A stretch of DNA of 15,260 nucleotides from CAYMPW01 sp964392725. GTDB taxonomy: Archaea; Thermoplasmatota; Thermoplasmata; Methanomassiliicoccales; Methanomethylophilaceae. Both the position numbers and the translations under genes were made by a program. The stretch lies in assembly GCA_964392725.1 (NCBI GenBank), contig CAYMPW010000024.1, forward strand, positions 1 to 15,260, written 5' to 3'. Positions 14,971 to 15,260 of this stretch are shown here, piece by piece. Below the pieces are notes generated by a model. It was not told the origin of the DNA and made no database searches. It saw nothing but the letters and a program-made list of their open reading frames with translations. Within the stretch, counting starts at the first letter, position 1. Each line of letters opens with the position of its first letter.

Positions 14971-15260
14971 TGTGCGATGTGTACCATCGTATGTGGCTCA
15001 GAAAATTTCTGAGCTTCAAGAGTTCCGTTGTTGGGGAAGTATTATATACTTCTTCGATAATCAGGAATTTCGTCGGCAACAGGAAACTGGTGCTTACAAA
15101 TATCAAGTTCAAATGAAGACATGCACCCGAGGAGAGGTCCTCCGTCGGGGAAGAGACATAGGGCTCCACATTGGAAGATGAGAGTGGAATACGCCCGATG
15201 ATTGTCGATCATACGCAACCTGGACGTGTGCTAGATCATACGCCAGCGGCGATGCTACGC
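14971..15260 (+). ncRNA. candidate structured RNA or long leader, unassigned (runs off the window)
   Basis: No known protein or RNA family is recognised. The sequence downstream of the box A folds into successive stems: 14973-14979/14985-14991 (one G-T); 14996-15003/15007-15014 (8 perfect pairs); 15033-15042/15046-15055 (two G-T); 15126-15134/15140-15149 (9 pairs, one bulge); 15161-15169 with 15084-independent partner 15184-15196 (9 pairs around a four-base bulge); 15198-15202/15208-15212. The right part is richer in GC than nearby spacers. It lacks the conserved cores I would expect for RNase P RNA or SRP RNA. Alternatives are a 69-codon GTG-start ORF (14972-15181) or a 5' leader of a gene opening at ATG 15198, which stays open to the window end for 21 codons. 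Confidence 0.35.

Noticed and set aside
15126..15160. GAGGAGAGGTCC compared with the RNase P core GAGGAAAGTCC
   Set aside because: The resemblance is partial, and the other conserved RNase P regions are absent in the following 110 bases.
14636..15169. 177-codon minus-strand ORF
   Set aside because: It is antisense to the well-supported DUF61 gene and to the hairpin region, and shows no recognisable domain.
14972..15181. 69-codon GTG-start ORF after the strong box A
   Set aside because: The product resembles no family I know, has an unusual cysteine and arginine content, and the same DNA folds into regular stems, so an RNA or leader is more likely. Not excluded.
158..15260. Exact inverted ten-base copy of CGTAGCATCG (159-168) at 15250-15259
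   Set aside because: About a hundred such ten-base matches are expected by chance in a window of this size, and the match does not extend.

Overview
The window looks like the chromosome of a methanogenic or related archaeon. Archaeal features are the translation set (aIF2-beta with a TRAM domain, uS12, uS7, EF-2 with the diphthamide histidine, EF-1-alpha, uS10), a DUF61/UPF0216 protein, TATA-like box A promoters and tRNAs with encoded CCA. The 16S gene is not followed by 23S, as in Thermoplasmata. AT-rich spacers and a NifB protein make a member of the Thermoplasmata such as Methanomassiliicoccales my best guess; this is inference, not proof.

Layout. 1-46 is the 3' end of 16S rRNA on the + strand, ending in the anti-Shine-Dalgarno sequence. 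47-629 is an AT-rich spacer with several hairpins and no gene. 630-2607 on the - strand is a probable operon: aIF2-beta, then an MtaB-type tRNA methylthiotransferase, then tRNA-Gln(TTG). 2737-3912 (+) is a fold-type I PLP aminotransferase. 4050-8954 (+) is the archaeal str operon, rpsL-rpsG-fusA-tuf-rpsJ, closed by a strong hairpin with a UUCG loop. 9069-11052 (+) is a pair of overlapping membrane genes with bacterial-PH (YdbS/YdbT-type) domains. 11164-11239 (+) is tRNA-Ala(TGC). It faces a short AlaRS gene (11326-13095, -) that lacks the usual C-terminal domain. 13177-14409 (-) is NifB with a fused NifX-like domain. 14516-14917 (+) is a DUF61 protein. From about 14971 to the window edge, a strong box A is followed by sequence that folds into many hairpins and that I cannot assign to a known gene.

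Most of the window serves translation: rRNA, two tRNAs, a tRNA-charging enzyme, a tRNA-modifying enzyme, an initiation factor, both elongation factors and three small-subunit proteins. The str operon genes and alaS carry Shine-Dalgarno sites matching the 16S tail at the start of the window. Several single genes (aIF2-beta, aminotransferase, nifB, DUF61) place box A about 23-36 bases before the start codon and look leaderless or nearly so. The most interesting parts are the unassigned structured region at the right end, the C-Ala-less AlaRS next to its tRNA, the NifB-NifX gene without nif neighbours, and the bacterial-type YdbS/YdbT pair.
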